39,280 bases of DNA from Ruminococcaceae bacterium OttesenSCG-928-L11 (GCA_030265885.1 JAJDGX010000010.1:1-39280); one strand, 5' to 3'; positions 8,294-17,335 are shown, counted from the first letter of the stretch. Notes: a model not told the origin generated them from the sequence alone. A program made the numbers and translations.

Positions 8294-8632
8294 TTACATC
8301 CCCAAAATTGTCCAGAGGTAGGTCGGGGCGGTTAGGGTGAAGATGAGGCAGGCAAACAAAATGGCGGGACCCACGATTTCAAACTGCCCATGTTTGCGAT
8401 ATTCAAAATATGAGCCGCCTAACTTCACAAAGAAAAATACAGCCAGAACAAGGTCTAGCACAGGGAACACTACATTGTTGACCACGTTCTTCACTTCGGT
8501 TTTCGCTGAGTTCCAAGTGCCCTCAATCGCGCCCGACACATTGCCTGCTGCGGCGAAGGCAGGAACACAGAGCAGCGATGCCACAACGATCATCACAAGC
8601 GCGGCGGCACACACTTTCGTAAATTTGCGCAA
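8294..8632 (-). CDS. DUF3852-like small secreted/membrane protein, candidate VirB2-type pilin
   Basis: A 112-residue protein with a signal peptide ending CVPAFA, then two hydrophobic segments (VVFPVLDLVLAVFFFVKLG and AILFACLIFTLTAPTYLW) separated by a basic loop EYRKHGQFE. This is the VirB2/TrbC topology, and it sits two genes from the VirB6-like gene; I recall the family as DUF3852. The pilin role is inference. The start is taken as TTG at 8632, because AAAGGAGG lies 8 bases upstream, not the longer in-frame reading from 8680. Confidence 0.72.
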   Translation of the reverse strand: MRKFTKVCAAALVMIVVASLLCVPAFAAAGNVSGAIEGTWNSAKTEVKNVVNNVVFPVLDLVLAVFFFVKLGGSYFEYRKHGQFEIVGPAILFACLIFTLTAPTYLWTILGM

Positions 8633-8683
8633 ATAAGTTTCCTCCTTTAGCGGGGTCGCCTCAGTGCGGCCCCGCTCCACGTT

Positions 8684-8950
8684 TTACTGTAAAGCTTCGC
8701 AGGCTTCCCGGTATGCGATTACCAGCGCGTCGTTGATCTCGGCGGAGAATTCAGCTGTCACGGGGAAGCAATAATCCCGATAGCTGCCGTTGCGGTCCAC
8801 ATAGCTGGGCATAGCGGCGAAGAGACCGCGCGCGCCCTCAATCAAGCGGACATTGTGGACCACAAACACGCCGTCCAGCACGATCTCCGCAACCGCCTTG
8901 AGTCTGCCCGAACCGGGCAGAATCCTATGGATTTTCGCTGTCACTCTCAT
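8684..8950 (-). CDS. SpoVG family protein
   Basis: An 88-residue SpoVG-like protein: VTAKIHRI, LKAVAEIVLDGVFVVHNVRLIEG, GLFAAMPS and the C-terminal FPVTAEFSAEINDALVIAYRE cover the whole family domain. SpoVG binds nucleic acid and acts as a post-transcriptional or septation regulator in Firmicutes; ICE-borne copies are common and their targets unknown. Start at 8950 (a second ATG is at 8953). It overlaps the end of the upstream Api92-like gene by 26 bases. Confidence 0.88.
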   Translation of the reverse strand: MRVTAKIHRILPGSGRLKAVAEIVLDGVFVVHNVRLIEGARGLFAAMPSYVDRNGSYRDYCFPVTAEFSAEINDALVIAYREACEALQ

Positions 8951-9515
8951 CATTTTCTTCTTCCTTCCTGTAGATGTATGTGCCGGAATCCGGTACCAGC
9001 CCATGCTCCCCGGCGCTTGTGCCGAAGGTGTCAAAGGCAAGCTCGTACGCTTCGCGACTGTAGGCTTTTGGCAGAAATTTCACCGAGGCCACACCATCCC
9101 GAAAACTAATGAGACCCGCGCTCTTGCCGGTTTCCTCATCCGCCCACATATAATCGAAGCACGGAATTTTGAACACCAGCGATAGCTTTCGCATGAGCTC
9201 GCGGACATCGCTGTCCTCGGTGAAGAACAGAATGGTGTCGCCGCCATCATATTCCTCCGTGCTGCGCTCGGGGAACAAAGCGTTCCGGGCGCAGCCCCAA
9301 TGGGCGAGGCACCACCGCTTCCAGCAGTGCTCGGCGCCGTAGCGTTTCTCGGCCTCCGGCGAGAGTTCGCCCTGGAAAATCCACGGCGGCATCGGCTCAA
9401 TCTTGTTAAAGTCAATGCTGCCGATACCAGTTGCATCGTTCTGGATAAAGTGCAGGGCGGCCTCTATCTCAGAAGCCGCCCCACGAATCTGCAAGTAATT
9501 TCGTATAATTGGCAT
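8925..9515 (-). CDS. Api92-like ferredoxin-fold domain protein
   Basis: A 196-residue protein. It opens MPIIRNYLQIRGAASEIEAAL, then IDFNKIEPMPPWI, WCLAHWGCARNA and a late ISFRDGVASVKFLPKAYS segment. This matches the phage/plasmid Api92-like (YubB/DUF1281-type) family as I recall it, a small alpha/beta protein of unknown function. The C-terminus is acidic. It lies 4 bases after the adhesin stop and its end overlaps SpoVG, so all three are translated together. Confidence 0.62.
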   Translation of the reverse strand: MPIIRNYLQIRGAASEIEAALHFIQNDATGIGSIDFNKIEPMPPWIFQGELSPEAEKRYGAEHCWKRWCLAHWGCARNALFPERSTEEYDGGDTILFFTEDSDVRELMRKLSLVFKIPCFDYMWADEETGKSAGLISFRDGVASVKFLPKAYSREAYELAFDTFGTSAGEHGLVPDSGTYIYRKEEENDESDSENP

Positions 9516-9519
9516 GGCA

Positions 9520-12500
9520 TCACCATCCCGTTTTCGGAAGATCGCCTTTCGGCTTGCCCAGCACCACTGTCACCCAAGTGTCCCGCGTCGTGACTTCCGC
9601 GTCCCCGCTGCGCCCGCCCACATCGGTCTTGTTGACAATGCGGTAGCCATCAGGCAGGGTGGCCAGAGTGTTCACCACAAAGCTGGGCGCGTCCACTTCT
9701 GAGAATCCGGGCTGTACTGTGCCAAACTCGAAGCGAATATCGGTAATGTACTCATTCGCGGCCAGCTTCAGCGCGGCGGGTGTGCAGTCCAGTGTATGGC
9801 TCTGCTTGCTGGTCAGGTTCGCCGCCATCGTTCGGTAGCCTGACTTGAGGTTGGTGCGGTAGGTCACCGAGTAGGTCAGTGATTCAGACCATGTGCCGGT
9901 GTGGATGGTTTTGAGGCGCACGGCATCGGTAGGCAGCGCATCGTGCCAATAAAACTCATCCAGCGGGACATTACTTGTGTTTGCGATCTTGCTGAAATCG
10001 TACAGCATTTCGTCGCCGGCGATCACCTCCACATTGCCGCGCTTCTCCACTGTGACAGAGATATCCGCTGGAGTGTTCAGCACCTCAAATTTGACCACAT
10101 CGCCATGAACCTTTACCTCCGCGTAGAACACCTTTTCCTCAGTAAAGTAAAAATCGGGACTCTCCACCTCTTTGAGACCATAAGTGCCGAGGGGCAGATC
10201 AATGGTGGTGGCAATGCCGTGGGAGTCGGTGGTGATGGTATCAACGACATTCAAGTCCTTGTCATATACCTCAAATACCGCGCCCTCCAGAACGGCACCA
10301 GTCTTATCCTTGGTGATCGGGTTATCCGCATTGGTTTTTTTGACAATTGTGATCCTGCCGCGGATGGGCTGGTTATCCCACACCACCTCGGTGGTCTCGC
10401 CGCTTTTAAGGGTGACAGTGCGCACCTGCTCATCGAGGACATAGCCTGGCGCGGCCCTGTTTTCGCGAATTTTCACCGTCTGTTCGGCGAATTCATGCGG
10501 CAGCTCCACAAGTCCCTTATCATCGGTCAGGTACTGCCCGAGCAGGTTGCTTTTGCTATCGTAAATGAGGAATTCAGTGTTCGGGATAGGGCTGTGGTCG
10601 AGCGCGTCCCGTTTGATGATCCGCAGCGAGGCCCGACGCTGGTTAATCAGTGTAAGCGGCAGGGTCTGTCCCCAGGAGAGCAGAATTTCGTGAACGGTAT
10701 CGTCGAGCTGAAACGGCTCGCCAACAGAAATCTCCTGCAGATAGTAGCGGCCCGCGTCCATTCCGGTTAAGTGGATTTGTCCCTGGGCGTTGGTGGTGTA
10801 GACTCCAATCTCCCGGTTATATTGATCCATGAATTTGTATTTTGCGCCGGGGATCGGGCTGCCCTCGGGATCATTTTTTTGCACAACGAGATGCGGGTAA
10901 GGGTGATTTGTAAGCTCAACAAGGTTCAGCTTGCCCGACTCAAGGAAAACAGTATGCCGCTCGGGATCGCGTTTGTAGCCCTCGGCAGCCGCTTCCTCAA
11001 CCACCACCACCCATTTTTTCTCATGTTCGGGAGGCAGGTTGATGATCCCATCACTGTCAGTGCGAAAGCTGCCGATCCGCTTGCCATCGATCTCGGAGAT
11101 GGAATAGAGGGTGTCCGGGATGCCGAGACCGGTCACGCTGTCCCGCTTCCGAATCTGAAGGCCGGTGAGCGGATCATTGAAGAATTCCACGATGGCCGGT
11201 TCGTCGGGAGCGAGATGAACGAGCTTGCTTTCGCTGCTGATTACATAGGATGAATTGGCACGAGATTCTTTTACCAGATACCACGCGGGGGCATCGAGGC
11301 CGGGAACCACGGCGTATCCCGACTGCCCTGTGCGTACCTCCGCGATAAATTCCCCGCCCACTGTGGTGACGATGAACCAGGTGTCTGGGATGGGCTCAAG
11401 GGTGACGCTGTCCCGCTTGTAGATGAGGATGGGGTGCATGGGCGTATTCGTCCAGGGAACGATCTTGGATTGCCCCGCCTCAAGGCGCACCTCCCTGACT
11501 TCCTCGTCAATGTGATAGCCCCTTTTTGCGGATTTCTCACGGATCTCATAGAGCCCAGGCTCTCCTTGAATATGGATTTCCCCATTCGCATCAGTCACAA
11601 ACTCACCCAGCGGATCGGTTCCGTTCGCATTCTTAATGCTCACTTCAAAGGTGACGCTGTTGAGCGGCTCGTCGGTGATGGAACAGCGTTTCTGGATAAC
11701 CAACTCGGGGTATCGGGTATTGGGCACTTCAAGCAGCTTATCTTCCCCTTTTGCAACAGGAACCTCCCACATCGGGATCGCAGGCATGACATAATTAGGC
11801 GGCGGGTCGAGTTCTTCCACAACCAGTGTGCCACTAAAGGGCAGGTCGAGATGAATTTTTCCGCTTGAATCGCTGGTCAGGTACCATACCTGCGCGCTGA
11901 TGTCAGGGTCTGCGTATCGGATGCGGAAGCGGGCGCCAGCCAGCGGTGTCTGGTAGCTCTCGGCATCGTACTTGTAGATGGTCAACGAGGAGGGCTGCGG
12001 CCGGTTGACAAAGGTGAGCGTCATCTCGCGGTCGCCCTCAATGAAGTCGGTGTATTCCTGCACCACAGGCGGGTCGAGTTCTGTTTCCGCATCGGCAGAG
12101 GCAGAGGATTCGGACAGCACCTCTCCGCTGTCGATATCGATCACCGAGGTCGTGGTGGTGGTCGTTGTGATCGTGATGGTGTGGGTGGTTACCTTGGTGA
12201 CGCGGGTGTAGGTGGGGTGGACGGTGGCGGTCTGCGGCGTGGCATCGCCGGTGTAGCCGTCCGGTGAGCGCACCTCGGTCACGGTGATTTTCGCCGGCTC
12301 GTGGTCATCTCGCGGATGGGTGTAGGTGAACAGGCGGGAGCCATTGTAAACCTCGAACGCGCTGTCGCCGCCGGTTTCTCCATTGGCAAACTGAATTTGA
12401 ATGTTGAAGACAGCGCCATCCAGCGAGACACCATCGTTATCACGTTTAGCGATTGTTATCTGCCCAATGGCATCACTGTATTCATATTCAGTATTTGAGC

Positions 12501-13491
12501 GCACTTCCGTGCGGGTGCTTGATTCGGTGGTCACCTCGGTGCGGGTGTTGGGGTTCTCAGGTTCTGGCTCTGGTTCTGGATCGGGGTCCGGGTCGGGGTC
12601 GGGGTCAGGGTCAGGATCAGGGTCGGGGTCAGGATCTGGATTACCTGGATCCTCATTCCTGTCAAGTGTTACGAAAGGCTGGCCGGAGCCGCTACTCCAA
12701 ATGAGGTAGGTGTATCCTGTGGTATTCACATTGGAAGCGGCAGCCAAAGCCGCGGTTACCTCGGATTGGCTACCCAACGGCAGACCATTGACCTTGTACC
12801 AGAGCGCCAGCTGTACGCCTACCGCCGATGCGGAGCCTTTGTGCTGCGCCACCAACAGGGACAATATCTGGCTGTCGTTTCCCTGGCTGGCGGTATATGT
12901 TCCAGCCGGATCAATACCGAACTGAACACAGAAAGGGCGCCCCGTGGGTGGATTGGCGGTATTTAGTGTAATGCGCGGGATACTGCCGATATAGTAGGGA
13001 TTGTTGGGGTCACCGCTGGGAACAGTGATGCCAACCGTTTCGCCCCATGCCCACGACACAGTTCCGCTGTCCCCGGGTGCTGCCCGCAGCCGGGGATTCG
13101 ATTGCAGGGCGATCTGCGCGCTGACAAACTCATAAAACGCGATTAGCTCAGCCGCCTGCTCCGGGGTGCAGTCCAGCAGGAAGGTCTCGCTGGCGCTGCC
13201 AGCAGAGTGGTCGATTGGCGTATCCATATTACTGCCCATATTGGGAGGATCGGGTTCCACATCGTCCATGGGCGGAGCCTCCTCCTCGACAGGCAATGTA
13301 GTGTCCGGCATTTCTTCATTTTCCGACTGCTCGGCAGGAGCAAAGTCTTCATCAACGATGATCTCCATGCCGCTGGTCATATCGGTTACATCCATTACGG
13401 GCAGGGGCTCCATCGCTGAAACCGGCAGCGCGAATGAGACAACCATCACCACCGCCAGCAGGAATGACATGATTTTATTTTTAATTTTCAA
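9520..13491 (-). CDS. Giant thioester-domain and Cna-B repeat surface adhesin ending in LPKTGW
   Basis: About 1,323 residues. A signal peptide ends near PVSAMEP; a thioester domain follows, with Cys188 in PFCVQ and Gln227 in VQLALWYK as the probable thioester pair, able to bond covalently to host amines. A (PD)n(PE)n linker leads to eight SpaA/Cna-B beta-domains (residues about 340-1160; signatures such as LVIQKR, YKRDSVT and a closing Gly-Tyr), each expected to carry an isopeptide bond. A final beta-domain ends LPKTGW, then stop. No hydrophobic segment or basic tail follows the sorting motif. The start is TTG at 13491 with AGGAAAGGA upstream; an ATG at 13524 is possible. It probably mediates cell or mating-pair contact. 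Confidence 0.88.
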   Translation of the reverse strand: MKIKNKIMSFLLAVVMVVSFALPVSAMEPLPVMDVTDMTSGMEIIVDEDFAPAEQSENEEMPDTTLPVEEEAPPMDDVEPDPPNMGSNMDTPIDHSAGSASETFLLDCTPEQAAELIAFYEFVSAQIALQSNPRLRAAPGDSGTVSWAWGETVGITVPSGDPNNPYYIGSIPRITLNTANPPTGRPFCVQFGIDPAGTYTASQGNDSQILSLLVAQHKGSASAVGVQLALWYKVNGLPLGSQSEVTAALAAASNVNTTGYTYLIWSSGSGQPFVTLDRNEDPGNPDPDPDPDPDPDPDPDPDPDPEPEPEPENPNTRTEVTTESSTRTEVRSNTEYEYSDAIGQITIAKRDNDGVSLDGAVFNIQIQFANGETGGDSAFEVYNGSRLFTYTHPRDDHEPAKITVTEVRSPDGYTGDATPQTATVHPTYTRVTKVTTHTITITTTTTTTSVIDIDSGEVLSESSASADAETELDPPVVQEYTDFIEGDREMTLTFVNRPQPSSLTIYKYDAESYQTPLAGARFRIRYADPDISAQVWYLTSDSSGKIHLDLPFSGTLVVEELDPPPNYVMPAIPMWEVPVAKGEDKLLEVPNTRYPELVIQKRCSITDEPLNSVTFEVSIKNANGTDPLGEFVTDANGEIHIQGEPGLYEIREKSAKRGYHIDEEVREVRLEAGQSKIVPWTNTPMHPILIYKRDSVTLEPIPDTWFIVTTVGGEFIAEVRTGQSGYAVVPGLDAPAWYLVKESRANSSYVISSESKLVHLAPDEPAIVEFFNDPLTGLQIRKRDSVTGLGIPDTLYSISEIDGKRIGSFRTDSDGIINLPPEHEKKWVVVVEEAAAEGYKRDPERHTVFLESGKLNLVELTNHPYPHLVVQKNDPEGSPIPGAKYKFMDQYNREIGVYTTNAQGQIHLTGMDAGRYYLQEISVGEPFQLDDTVHEILLSWGQTLPLTLINQRRASLRIIKRDALDHSPIPNTEFLIYDSKSNLLGQYLTDDKGLVELPHEFAEQTVKIRENRAAPGYVLDEQVRTVTLKSGETTEVVWDNQPIRGRITIVKKTNADNPITKDKTGAVLEGAVFEVYDKDLNVVDTITTDSHGIATTIDLPLGTYGLKEVESPDFYFTEEKVFYAEVKVHGDVVKFEVLNTPADISVTVEKRGNVEVIAGDEMLYDFSKIANTSNVPLDEFYWHDALPTDAVRLKTIHTGTWSESLTYSVTYRTNLKSGYRTMAANLTSKQSHTLDCTPAALKLAANEYITDIRFEFGTVQPGFSEVDAPSFVVNTLATLPDGYRIVNKTDVGGRSGDAEVTTRDTWVTVVLGKPKGDLPKTGW
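12559..12650 (-). repeat. Six-base tandem repeat coding the Pro-Asp/Pro-Glu linker
   Basis: About 15 imperfect copies of a GGGTC(A/G)-type hexamer encode alternating Pro-Asp and then Pro-Glu in the adhesin stalk. Such a repeat can change copy number by slippage without breaking the frame. Confidence 0.85.
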
Positions 13492-13531
13492 TCTGCTCGT
13501 TCCTTTCCTGTTGATTTTAAGCATAAGAAAA

Positions 13532-13555
13532 CGCCGCTATCGTTTGATAACGGCG
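13532..13555 (-). terminator. Hairpin between CAP gene and adhesin gene
   Basis: CGCCG-(C/A mismatch)-TATC pairs across a 4-base loop with GATA-CGGCG. On the minus strand it is followed by TTTTCTT, the form of an intrinsic terminator. It sits between a CAP-domain gene and the adhesin, so it could reduce adhesin expression or act as an attenuator. Confidence 0.55.
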
Positions 13556-13580
13556 CAGTTGGTGAAAGGACAATACGGTT

Positions 13581-14297
13581 TTACTTCAGCATGAATATTT
13601 GTACCCAGTCCAGCGATCCATCGGGTAGCTGGTAGACGCCGATTCCGATGCTTCCATAATCCTCACGCAGTATGTTTTCGCGGTGTCCGTCCGAACGCAG
13701 CCACGCTTCTATCGCGAACTGCGGGGTGGCCTCCGAGCGGGCAATGTTCTCGCCGCAGCGTTTTCCGTTTAACCCCATAGCCGTGAGCATGTCTTTGTAG
13801 CTTGTTCCATCCGGCCTTGTATGCGGCGCGCCCTCGGCCTTATCCACGATGATGACCTCTGACGCCCGAATCATCGCGGCCCCGTCCAGCAGGCTGTTGC
13901 GTGTAAGAGGCTCAAGCCCGGCGTTTTCCCTTTCCAAATTGGTGAGTCGGAACATCTCCGATGCGTACTCCGCGAGAATTTCTTCCGAGAGCATTTCGAT
14001 GGATGCTTCGGACAGATATTCATTGCTCTCCTGTGTTTGACTTCTTGCCGCCACCCAATTTCCATTTTGATCGTGGTAGCGGGTAACGATGGTGATGCCG
14101 TTTTTATTCGAGCCATACTCGCAGTCATAGATGGTGGTTCCGGGCGGTATGGTTCCCGCCTTAATCGCCGCATCGACAGCCTGTCGGCTCTCCGATTCCA
14201 TCCGCGCGAATGGGTTGTACGCGGCGTAGGCGGGAGCGGTCAGGCTCATACACATAACAACAGCGGTTACCGCGATGAAGATCCTTTTGCGATTCAT
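13581..14297 (-). CDS. Secreted CAP/SCP-domain protein
   Basis: A 238-residue protein. The signal peptide ends APAYAAYNP. The CAP domain covers about residues 110-238: MFRLTNLERENAGLEPL, HTRPDGTSYKDML, CGENIA, AWLRSDGHRENIL and GIGVY. His in HTRP and in GHRENIL with the Glu residues make the usual metal-binding cavity. CAP proteins are secreted; in Firmicutes they are linked to cell-surface functions such as binding or cleaving wall polymers, but the activity here is unknown. ATG overlaps the preceding small gene (ATGA). Confidence 0.9.
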   Translation of the reverse strand: MNRKRIFIAVTAVVMCMSLTAPAYAAYNPFARMESESRQAVDAAIKAGTIPPGTTIYDCEYGSNKNGITIVTRYHDQNGNWVAARSQTQESNEYLSEASIEMLSEEILAEYASEMFRLTNLERENAGLEPLTRNSLLDGAAMIRASEVIIVDKAEGAPHTRPDGTSYKDMLTAMGLNGKRCGENIARSEATPQFAIEAWLRSDGHRENILREDYGSIGIGVYQLPDGSLDWVQIFMLK

Positions 14298-14488
14298 TCC
14301 AATTCCTCCGTTTCTTTTCCAGGCAGCACCTCGAATATCTTGTGAGACGTGGGCGGATCGCCGCCCGCCGCCTGCCAGCCCGCTGCGAATGAGGTTCTCA
14401 CCATTGAAAACAGCGCGTTTTGAGCCTCATCATATTCCCTGCGGTCGATAAAGTCGGCGTAGGCTTTCTCGAAGTCATTTGTTTGCAA
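14294..14488 (-). CDS. Small conserved-looking ICE protein
   Basis: A 64-residue acidic protein: FEKAYADFIDRREYDEAQNALFSMVRTSFAAGWQAAGG is predicted helical. I do not recognise a named family, although similar short proteins sit beside CAP and sortase genes on clostridial elements as I recall. Start TTG at 14488 with AAGGTGA 4-5 bases before it. The stop overlaps the CAP start (ATGA), which supports it being translated. Confidence 0.6.
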   Translation of the reverse strand: MQTNDFEKAYADFIDRREYDEAQNALFSMVRTSFAAGWQAAGGDPPTSHKIFEVLPGKETEELE

Positions 14489-14586
14489 TTAATCACCTTC
14501 CCTCCGTTTTGTCAACCGCAACGATACCACATGTAGCGCCGCCAAAGCTATCACCACAACCACCACAGATTTATCATTTCAATATG

Positions 14587-15336
14587 TCAGTTTGCTGTAG
14601 CCTGCACCACAAGCCGGGAGTTAGGCTTGCCGGATATGCATGTGATCAGCGTGATACGGTCATCCTCGGTGCGACCGAGGTAGCTCCAGTCCGAGGCGGC
14701 GATCTCGGCGACTGTTACCACGGTGTAGTTCCGGCTGCCAAGAGCGGTCTTGTAAGTAATGGTATCGCCCTCCGACAGCGTGTGAATGTTCTTAAAGTAG
14801 CCATCCGTGAGGTCGAAATTCACATTGTGGCCACACAACCCAATATTCCCATCCCAAGCGCTGGTGGTCTTGAAGTGAGCAAGACCGTGGGTCATGGCCT
14901 CCATCTCATCATCGGTTTCGAACACGGACACCGACAGCTTCAGCTTGGGAATGGACAAAACGCCGATGCTTCCGTCCTCCAGCTGCGCGTCCTCGGGCAG
15001 TGTGTATGCGCCGCTCGCTTTTACAGATGCGGCGGCGCTTTGTGCGGCGATTCCCGCATCTGTGTTAGCAGCAGCGGGCATGGCTGACGCCGATTTTTCC
15101 ATCATTTCTGCCGTGGGAGTGCTTGCGTCGCCGATGACGATGATGCCGTCATCGGCAGTGTATGCTCGGTTCTTCTCCATGTCAAAGGTGATCTCTCGCT
15201 CGGCGGGCGGCTCCGCAATGGTCCGGGGCTCCGGCTTTGCGGCGCTGGCGGCGAAGCACAGCGCAATCACCACCACGGGAACGGCCAGCAGAAGCCACGC
15301 GCCGTGGGACGCAAACAGTGTCTTAATACGATTCAT
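14587..15336 (-). CDS. Sortase (class D-like)
   Basis: A 249-residue membrane-anchored transpeptidase. TM segment LLLAVPVVVIALCFAAS is near residues 15-31, a long variable stalk follows, and the catalytic barrel starts near 120 (IGVLSIPKL). Catalytic residues are His170 in LCGHN, Cys233 in TLITC and Arg241 in SRLVV. Class D is suggested by length and the TLITC box, but class assignment is uncertain. The start at 15336 is chosen because GGAGG lies 6 bases upstream. It overlaps the upstream gene by 14 bases. The obvious neighbouring candidate substrate is the LPKTGW adhesin. Confidence 0.9.
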   Translation of the reverse strand: MNRIKTLFASHGAWLLLAVPVVVIALCFAASAAKPEPRTIAEPPAEREITFDMEKNRAYTADDGIIVIGDASTPTAEMMEKSASAMPAAANTDAGIAAQSAAASVKASGAYTLPEDAQLEDGSIGVLSIPKLKLSVSVFETDDEMEAMTHGLAHFKTTSAWDGNIGLCGHNVNFDLTDGYFKNIHTLSEGDTITYKTALGSRNYTVVTVAEIAASDWSYLGRTEDDRITLITCISGKPNSRLVVQATAN

Positions 15337-16330
15337 CGTCATCCTCCAATTCACTGAGCATGTCAGGCTTTCTCATGCGCTTTTTCGGTATTTCCTCCAT
15401 GCCGTCCGCATAGGCGGGAACCATGTTCTCCTTGCGCCGTCGCAGCAGGAGCAACACGCCTGTTGCGATGCCCGCTGCCACAATCACCGCAACTAAGCCC
15501 AGCAGAACAGGCGTCCAGTTGATTCCTGTCGGGAGCTCCACCGACATGATCTTCTCCGTGTAGACGAGGGTGTAGGTGATATTACCGGGAACAGCCTTCA
15601 CCACCTCGCCGGAATAGGTAGCGGAGGCGGTATATCCGCTCGGCCGGGAGCCGCTCGCCGAGCCAGAGTAATATGCCGTGGCGCTATAGCTGGCGGGGTT
15701 CGGATCATAGTCGGCGCCTGGGCTCCATTTCACATCGCAGAGGGTGAGGGTGACACCGCTTTTCTGCACCGTTTTGGGGATCAAATAGGGGTCGTTGCGC
15801 ACAAGGCCGGTATACTCCCGGGTGTCGGAAATGGCGTAGCGGTAGCCCTCGCTGCTCTCCACCTCGATAGAGATACTGGATTCATCCAGCGAAAGCTGCC
15901 CTGTAAAGCCGCTTTCCGCATACGCTATGCTTTCGGGCAGCAGGGAGAGGATATCCTCCCGCTTGTCTGATTCGCAGGAAACGGTGACGCTCTGCGAGAT
16001 AGTTTTTGATTCCTGCCCATCGGGAGCTGTTTTCCGCAGGATGTCGCGGAGTTCGTATTCCACGCCGTTTTGCGCGAGCCCGTCTTCCATGAGCGCGGAG
16101 GGCTGCACATCCTGCCCTACCTCAAAGGTCTTGAGCAGCAGCTTGACGCCATCCTCGGTCTTGGTTTGAATATCTGTAGGGTAATGCTCCGGCAGTGTGT
16201 AGTCTGTTTCTACCCCATGCTCGGTGATGTCGGTGACAGTGACGCCATCGGGCAATTCCGGCTCGGCGGCATAGGCTGGAGTACAGAGTACAAGCACAGC
16301 CAGCAACGCGGGAATAAGTCGTTTGATCAT
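15323..16330 (-). CDS. Membrane-anchored extracellular protein
   Basis: A 335-residue protein: signal peptide ending TPAYA, a large extracellular beta-rich region with Thr/Ser/Tyr-rich stretches (residues about 25-270), a TM helix VLLGLVAVIVAAGIATGVLLLL, and a basic then acidic tail RRRKEN...ELEDDDESY. It has no LPXTG motif, so it stays in the membrane on its own. Directly upstream of sortase, overlapping it, it probably belongs to the surface block and may present or stabilise the adhesin; that is inference. Start 16330 has GGAGG 8 bases upstream. Confidence 0.75.
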   Translation of the reverse strand: MIKRLIPALLAVLVLCTPAYAAEPELPDGVTVTDITEHGVETDYTLPEHYPTDIQTKTEDGVKLLLKTFEVGQDVQPSALMEDGLAQNGVEYELRDILRKTAPDGQESKTISQSVTVSCESDKREDILSLLPESIAYAESGFTGQLSLDESSISIEVESSEGYRYAISDTREYTGLVRNDPYLIPKTVQKSGVTLTLCDVKWSPGADYDPNPASYSATAYYSGSASGSRPSGYTASATYSGEVVKAVPGNITYTLVYTEKIMSVELPTGINWTPVLLGLVAVIVAAGIATGVLLLLRRRKENMVPAYADGMEEIPKKRMRKPDMLSELEDDDESY

Positions 16331-16395
16331 CGCATTTTCCTCCAATCATGCGTTAGTATATGAACGGTAAAATTTCATTTTGGGAACACTCCATC

Positions 16396-16779
16396 TTACA
16401 CGTTCATAGTTAAACCAGAAGCCTGTTCAGGCTCTGCTTTCTCTGCCTGTCCCAATTCCAATAAATATGCTTGATATTCGGCGATGGTATTACAGTCATG
16501 CTCACCCACGAAATCCAAATCACCGCTTTCGTCATCAATCCGGATATATTCAGCTCCGCCAAAATCCAGCGGCTCGGCGGTAATGACTGTTCCCATATGG
16601 TTGACGAGAACATGCTTTTCAACGGTCACGGCGATACCGTTATCGCCATGTCGAATATCATAAGCATACAAGATTTCTGGAATCATGTCCCGGTCAACCC
16701 GGAGGTTTGTAAACAGGGCCGGTTTGCCGAACAGAGTTACTGGGTCATACAATCCGTCCAACGTATTTTCTATGTTCAT
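16396..16779 (-). CDS. LPD28-like domain protein
   Basis: A 127-residue protein: TLFGKPALFTNLRVDRDMIP, then YAYDIRHGDNGIAV and VNHMGTVITAEPLDFG. This pattern is what I recall as the LPD28 domain, first defined as part of large polyvalent proteins of phages and mobile elements; function unknown. Start at 16779 has AGGAG 11 bases upstream. The longer in-frame reading upstream overlaps the next gene and is not used. Confidence 0.65.
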   Translation of the reverse strand: MNIENTLDGLYDPVTLFGKPALFTNLRVDRDMIPEILYAYDIRHGDNGIAVTVEKHVLVNHMGTVITAEPLDFGGAEYIRIDDESGDLDFVGEHDCNTIAEYQAYLLELGQAEKAEPEQASGLTMNV

Positions 16780-16798
16780 TTTTGATATGTCTCCTGAT

Positions 16799-17335
16799 TT
16801 AATATTTGATCGGCTTATTGCCGTATAGCAATTCCCGCAGATGTGAAATGCAGACGCCGTCCTTTGCAAAGACGAGCCTTGCCGATTCGGGAATACCGTT
16901 GGCACTGCTGTCATCTTCGCCGCCCGGTAGTGCCTGGATGATGACAATGCCGTCCTCCACATCGGCTTGGAGTCCACAATCCGTGCCGATCCCTGCCTGT
17001 TTCAGCAGACAGTCGGGGATGCTGATGCCGCGGCATTCCTCACGGCTCTGGCAGTGGTCGCACTCGCAGTCCTCGTCCCCATCGTCCAGGCAATCACCGC
17101 AACAGAGACAGTCGCCGCATTCCAGCGCCACGGCCTCGATCATGCGGTCAGCAAGACTGTGTAGAAATTCGCCCACAGACAGCAGCCGTTGGGTATTCAT
17201 CTCGGGGCGCAACACAACAACCACGCCGCTCTCCACTTCCAGCCGCAGTTCCTTTTCCTTTTTAAGCCCCGCCACAGCCAGCGCGGAGGAGGGAATAAGG
17301 CACTCTTTTTTGTCTCGGTGAACAGTGAATTTCAT
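16799..17335 (-). CDS. Two AbrB-like units flanking a cysteine cluster
   Basis: A 178-residue protein. Residues about 11-45 (CLIPSSALAVAGL... VVVVLRP) and 101-135 (CRGISIPDCLLKQAGI... DGIVIIQ) both look like an AbrB/MazE swapped-hairpin unit. Between them residues 73-95 hold eight cysteines in CGDCLCC, DC, DCEC and HC, a likely metal site. Such a protein might bind DNA as a pseudo-dimer controlled by metal or redox state; that is inference. GGAGG precedes the ATG, and its start overlaps the next AbrB gene's stop (ATGA). Confidence 0.6.
   Translation of the reverse strand: MKFTVHRDKKECLIPSSALAVAGLKKEKELRLEVESGVVVVLRPEMNTQRLLSVGEFLHSLADRMIEAVALECGDCLCCGDCLDDGDEDCECDHCQSREECRGISIPDCLLKQAGIGTDCGLQADVEDGIVIIQALPGGEDDSSANGIPESARLVFAKDGVCISHLRELLYGNKPIKY

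Noticed and set aside
12559-12650. CRISPR-like repeat
   Set aside because: Short hexamer repeats in frame for Pro-Asp with no spacers; it is a protein linker.
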